Positions 61,100 to 64,000 of a DNA stretch of 64,000 bases are shown piece by piece; within the stretch, counting starts at the first letter, position 1, and the number at the start of each line of letters is the position of its first letter. Source of the stretch: Parasphingorhabdus sp. GTDB lineage: Bacteria > Pseudomonadota > Alphaproteobacteria > Sphingomonadales > Sphingomonadaceae. Under the pieces are notes generated by a model. That model ran no database searches. It was not told where the DNA came from and saw nothing but the letters and a program-made list of their open reading frames with translations. Made by a program: the position numbers and the translations under genes. The DNA is taken from NCBI GenBank assembly GCA_030373505.1, contig JAUCYS010000006.1, positions 119,565-183,564 on the forward strand, read 5' to 3'.

Positions 61100-63448
61100 T
61101 CAGAATTTGATGCCGGCGGTGACAAAGACCTGGCGCGGATTGCCGTAAAAGGCGGTCAGCGTGCCTTCGGGGCCCAGCGTCGGGATCGGCTGGCCGTTGG
61201 CTCCGGTCGCGATGACGCCGGTCCTGGGATCAGCGGCGACGAATGTGTAGCCCGAGGTCTTGTAGCGCTTGTTGGTCAGGTTCTTGCCGTGCACGCCGAT
61301 GCTCCAGCGCTTGTCCGGGGCGTTGTAGACCAGATTGGCGTCCAGCAGGGCAAAGCCCTTCTGGTCGATATAGGGGTTAGCAATCTCGAACTGGTTGACC
61401 TTGCTGCGATAGGAGAGCGTTGTGCCGAAATAGACATCGCCTTCCCCGACCGGCGTCGAATAGGAGAAGGTACCGCTGGCGGTCCATTCCGGCGTGTTCT
61501 GGACCGAGCGGAACTCCGCCACATCGGTGGGAGTGCCGCCGATATTGGTGATATATTCGTCATATTTGGCATCAATATAGCCCATCGAACCCGACAGCAT
61601 TACCCGATCACCGCTGGCCAGCATATCCTGACCAAGCCGCGCGCTGGCCTCCAGTTCGACTCCCTTCAGTGTCGCCTTGCCGGCATTGTTGATCACGCCG
61701 CAGAAGGAGGGCAGGCCGGCTACGGTACAGGCCACCGATCCGGGGATCTGCACGTCCTTGTAGTCGGAATAGAATCCCGCGAGCGCGACATTGAGCGCGC
61801 CGTCGAGCAGGCTGCCCTTGTAGCCCACTTCGTAGCTGTCCACCGATTCCGGCTCGAAGCTGAGGAAGTCGGCGACCTCGGCATCGCTCGGGATGCCGTT
61901 GGTGTTGCTGGTTGGCGCGTTGATGCCGACGCCGCGGGGGTCGAAGCCGCCGCCCTTGAATCCCTGCGAGAAGCTGGCATAGATGTTGTGGTCCGGTGTC
62001 GGCTTGAAGCTCACGGACGCGCGCGGGGTGAATTTTTTGAAATTGGCGCTGCCCTGGAAATCGGTGCCGGGTGCGCCGGCCGCGATACCCGCACCGCCAA
62101 AGGTCGGTGATCCGCCGCCGACATAATTCTGCCGGAGAATGCTGGCCGTCCGCTTATCCCATGTATAGCGGCCGCCGACCGACAGGCTGAGCTGCTCGGT
62201 AAAGTCATAGGTGAAATCGGCGAAAACCGCATAGGTTTCGGTATCGACATCGGCTTCCGTGAAGGCCGTAAGGCCAGCGACCGTGGTGAACAGCCGGACA
62301 TCGAACAGGGTATCCGCTCTGGCATCGAGATAATAGAATCCGACCAGGCCGTTGAGCTTGTCGCCTTCATAGAGCAGCTGGAATTCCTGGCTGATCTGCT
62401 CGTTCAGATAGAGACCGGGAACGTCGAGATCGACCGCCGGCAGCGCGTCGAAATCGATCGGCGTCGCCGTGTCATCCTTGCGCCAGGCGCTGATCGACCG
62501 GAAGGTGACGGTATCGGTGAGATTGGCCGTGATATTCATCGCCAGACCATAAGCCTCGATATCCTGGATCGGGTCGTTGAGCCCGCCGCGGGTATCAAAG
62601 ACATCGTCCAGCACCGGCGCGCCGGAAACGGCACCCGGAATGAGACGATGGCCACCGCGCGGATTGCTCTTGTCCCTGGTATAGTCGCCGGAAATGCGGA
62701 TCAGCACCGGTTCGCCATAGCCGCCCAGTTCGACGGTACCGCGAGCGGCCCAGATATCCTTGTTGTAATTTTCCAGGCCCGTGGTCAGATTTTTGCCAAA
62801 GCCGCCGCGCGACAGACGCGCGCCCGATGCGCCAACCCGGACCAGATCGGAAATCGGCATGCTGGCGGTGACCACCGCTTCGGCCTGATCATAGCTGCCA
62901 TAGGTCACCCGCGCCTTGAACGACGGGTCCTGCGGCAGCGCCTTGGTCACATATTTGACCGCGCCGCCAATCGTGTTGCGGCCGTAGAGCGTGCCCTGCG
63001 GTCCGCGCAGCACCTCGATGCGCTCGACGTCGTAAATATCGAGCACGGCGGCCTGCGGCCGGTTGAGATAGACATCGTCGAGATAGATGCCAACGCCCTG
63101 CTCGAAGCCCGAAACCGGGTCCTGTTGCCCGATGCCGCGGATGAAGGCGGAGAGGGTGGAGTTGGTGCCGCGCGATGCTTCCAGAGTGGTGTTGGGCGTG
63201 GTCTGGCCGATATCGGTGATATCGATCGCGCCCTGCTGCTCCAGCTTTTCGGAGGAGAAAGAGGTGATCGCGATCGGCACATCGATCTGGCGCTCTTCGC
63301 GGCGGCGCGCTGTAACAACGATAAAGCCTTCGTCGCCGCTCTGCTCGGCCGCTTCGCTGGCCTGGGCATGGACGCTGGCAGGAGCGATGAGACCACCCGC
63401 TAGTCCGGTAACAATGGCTGCATAGCTGACGGTGTGCTGGAATTTCAT
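61100..63448 (-). CDS. TonB-dependent receptor (second)
   Basis: 782-aa outer-membrane receptor. Signal MKFQHTVSYAAIVTGLAGGL with cleavage near VHA-Q. The plug has GFIVVTARRREERQIDVPIAIT, FIRGIGQQDPVSGFEQGVGIYLDDVYLNR and ILRGPQGTLYGRNTIGGAVKY. The barrel ends RQVFVTAGIKF. This is the sphingomonad type for small organic substrates. GGAGG lies before the ATG. It is the first gene of the receptor-hydrolase-MFS operon and is divergent from a TetR gene. Confidence 0.9.
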   Translation of the reverse strand: MKFQHTVSYAAIVTGLAGGLIAPASVHAQASEAAEQSGDEGFIVVTARRREERQIDVPIAITSFSSEKLEQQGAIDITDIGQTTPNTTLEASRGTNSTLSAFIRGIGQQDPVSGFEQGVGIYLDDVYLNRPQAAVLDIYDVERIEVLRGPQGTLYGRNTIGGAVKYVTKALPQDPSFKARVTYGSYDQAEAVVTASMPISDLVRVGASGARLSRGGFGKNLTTGLENYNKDIWAARGTVELGGYGEPVLIRISGDYTRDKSNPRGGHRLIPGAVSGAPVLDDVFDTRGGLNDPIQDIEAYGLAMNITANLTDTVTFRSISAWRKDDTATPIDFDALPAVDLDVPGLYLNEQISQEFQLLYEGDKLNGLVGFYYLDARADTLFDVRLFTTVAGLTAFTEADVDTETYAVFADFTYDFTEQLSLSVGGRYTWDKRTASILRQNYVGGGSPTFGGAGIAAGAPGTDFQGSANFKKFTPRASVSFKPTPDHNIYASFSQGFKGGGFDPRGVGINAPTSNTNGIPSDAEVADFLSFEPESVDSYEVGYKGSLLDGALNVALAGFYSDYKDVQIPGSVACTVAGLPSFCGVINNAGKATLKGVELEASARLGQDMLASGDRVMLSGSMGYIDAKYDEYITNIGGTPTDVAEFRSVQNTPEWTASGTFSYSTPVGEGDVYFGTTLSYRSKVNQFEIANPYIDQKGFALLDANLVYNAPDKRWSIGVHGKNLTNKRYKTSGYTFVAADPRTGVIATGANGQPIPTLGPEGTLTAFYGNPRQVFVTAGIKF

Positions 63449-63504
63449 GATAGCATCCTCCTTGAATATATGCCCGGCATTTCCGGGTCGTGAAAGGCGC
63501 TATA

Positions 63505-63527
63505 TTGAAACATGAATCAAATTTCAA
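63505..63527. promoter_or_regulatory. Palindrome in the receptor/TetR divergent promoter
   Basis: TTGAAA-N11-TTTCAA inverted repeat 57 bp upstream of the receptor start and 46 bp upstream of the TetR start. A likely operator for the adjacent TetR; inferred. Confidence 0.5.
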
Positions 63528-63572
63528 CTTAGAAATTTGCCAAGCCGGTCAAATACGGTTAGCCGTGACATT

Positions 63573-64000
63573 ATGGCCACTGAATATAGCGAACATATCG
63601 AGTCTCAGGACAAGCAGCCGCGCACCGCGCGCGGCCTGAAGACCAAGCGCAAGCTGCTGGATGCGGCGGCGCTGGAATTCGGCGAGAAGGGCTTTCACGA
63701 AGCCTCGATCACCGGAATCACCCAGCGCGCCGGAACCGCCCTCGGCAGTTTCTATACCTATTTCGATTCAAAGGACGAATTGTTCAGCGCGCTGGTCAAG
63801 GATATGAGCGCGCGCGTGAAGAGCCATGCGGCGAGCGCGATGACCGAATGGCAGGGCGCGCTCGAACGGGAAAAGCTGGCGCTTGAGGCGTTTATGAATT
63901 TTGCCCGCGAGCACAAGGAAATCTACCGGATCATCGACGAATCCGAATTTGTCGATCCGGCCAGCTATCGCTTGCATTATGAGGACACCGCAAAGCGTAT
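63573..64000 (+). CDS. TetR-family regulator, N-terminal part (truncated by window edge)
   Basis: The first 142 codons of a TetR regulator, running off the right edge. The HTH is TKRKLLDAAALEFGEKGFHEASITGITQRAGTALGSFYTYFDSKDELFSALV. It starts at the ATG at 63573. Divergent from the TonB receptor operon and the natural candidate to control it. The different HTH from the TetR at 21828 indicates a separate regulon. Confidence 0.88.
   Translation, partial: MATEYSEHIESQDKQPRTARGLKTKRKLLDAAALEFGEKGFHEASITGITQRAGTALGSFYTYFDSKDELFSALVKDMSARVKSHAASAMTEWQGALEREKLALEAFMNFAREHKEIYRIIDESEFVDPASYRLHYEDTAKR

Overview
The window looks like a chromosomal stretch of a sphingomonad-type alphaproteobacterium (Sphingomonadaceae, Sphingopyxis/Sphingorhabdus-like). 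This is inferred from the high GC content, two large TonB-dependent receptors, an imuA-imuB-dnaE2 mutagenesis cassette with a GTTC-N7-GTTC LexA box, GGAAC-type stress promoters, and many short dispersed palindromic repeats between genes. No rRNA, tRNA, CRISPR array or insertion sequence was seen.

Positions 1-28.8 kb hold an acyl-CoA catabolic cluster. It has six acyl-CoA dehydrogenase genes in three adjacent pairs, three crotonases, an acyl-CoA synthetase overlapping a cytochrome P450, an aldehyde dehydrogenase, a thiolase, a thiolase-like lipid-transfer protein, a short-chain dehydrogenase, a family III CoA-transferase, a nitronate-monooxygenase-like flavoprotein, an alkylsulfatase, hydrolases and a TetR regulator. 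The paired dehydrogenases, P450, FadD, thiolase and NMO-like enzyme resemble steroid or polycyclic-terpenoid degradation clusters; the substrate is an inference. An 18-bp palindrome, TTTAATCG-NN-CGATTAAM, recurs at five promoters of this cluster and is the likely operator of the TetR protein encoded inside it. Three genes between 22.5 and 27.4 kb carry frameshifts. A small housekeeping insert (gspH, gspI and a 6-phosphogluconolactonase-like gene) interrupts the cluster.

Positions 28.8-35.1 kb carry a cysteine-synthase-like gene divergent from an Lrp regulator, an AT-rich gap, and a tyrosine-degradation group (FAH-family hydrolase, VOC protein, 4-hydroxyphenylpyruvate dioxygenase) divergent from an MFS transporter. 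Positions 35.1-41.3 kb hold the SOS mutagenesis cassette. Its dnaE2 gene contains three in-frame copies of a palindromic repeat, all in the same orientation and reading frame, adding about 140 residues. This is the most striking feature of the window.

Positions 41.4-50.1 kb carry a PQ-loop-like membrane protein, a 41-residue membrane peptide missed by length cut-offs, dps divergent from a DJ-1/PfpI gene (both with EcfG-like promoters), riboflavin genes (ribH; a ribBA with an HTH-like N-terminus and a degenerate RibA half), a lipoprotein, and a DNA exonuclease/ATP-dependent ligase pair.

Positions 50.3-64 kb carry cytochrome b561, a Fur-box-controlled haem-type TonB receptor with a periplasmic partner, a Tat-exported SDR, an XRE regulator, a subclass B3-like metallo-beta-lactamase lipoprotein, and an uptake/hydrolysis locus (MFS, alpha/beta hydrolase, TonB receptor) divergent from a TetR gene cut by the window end.
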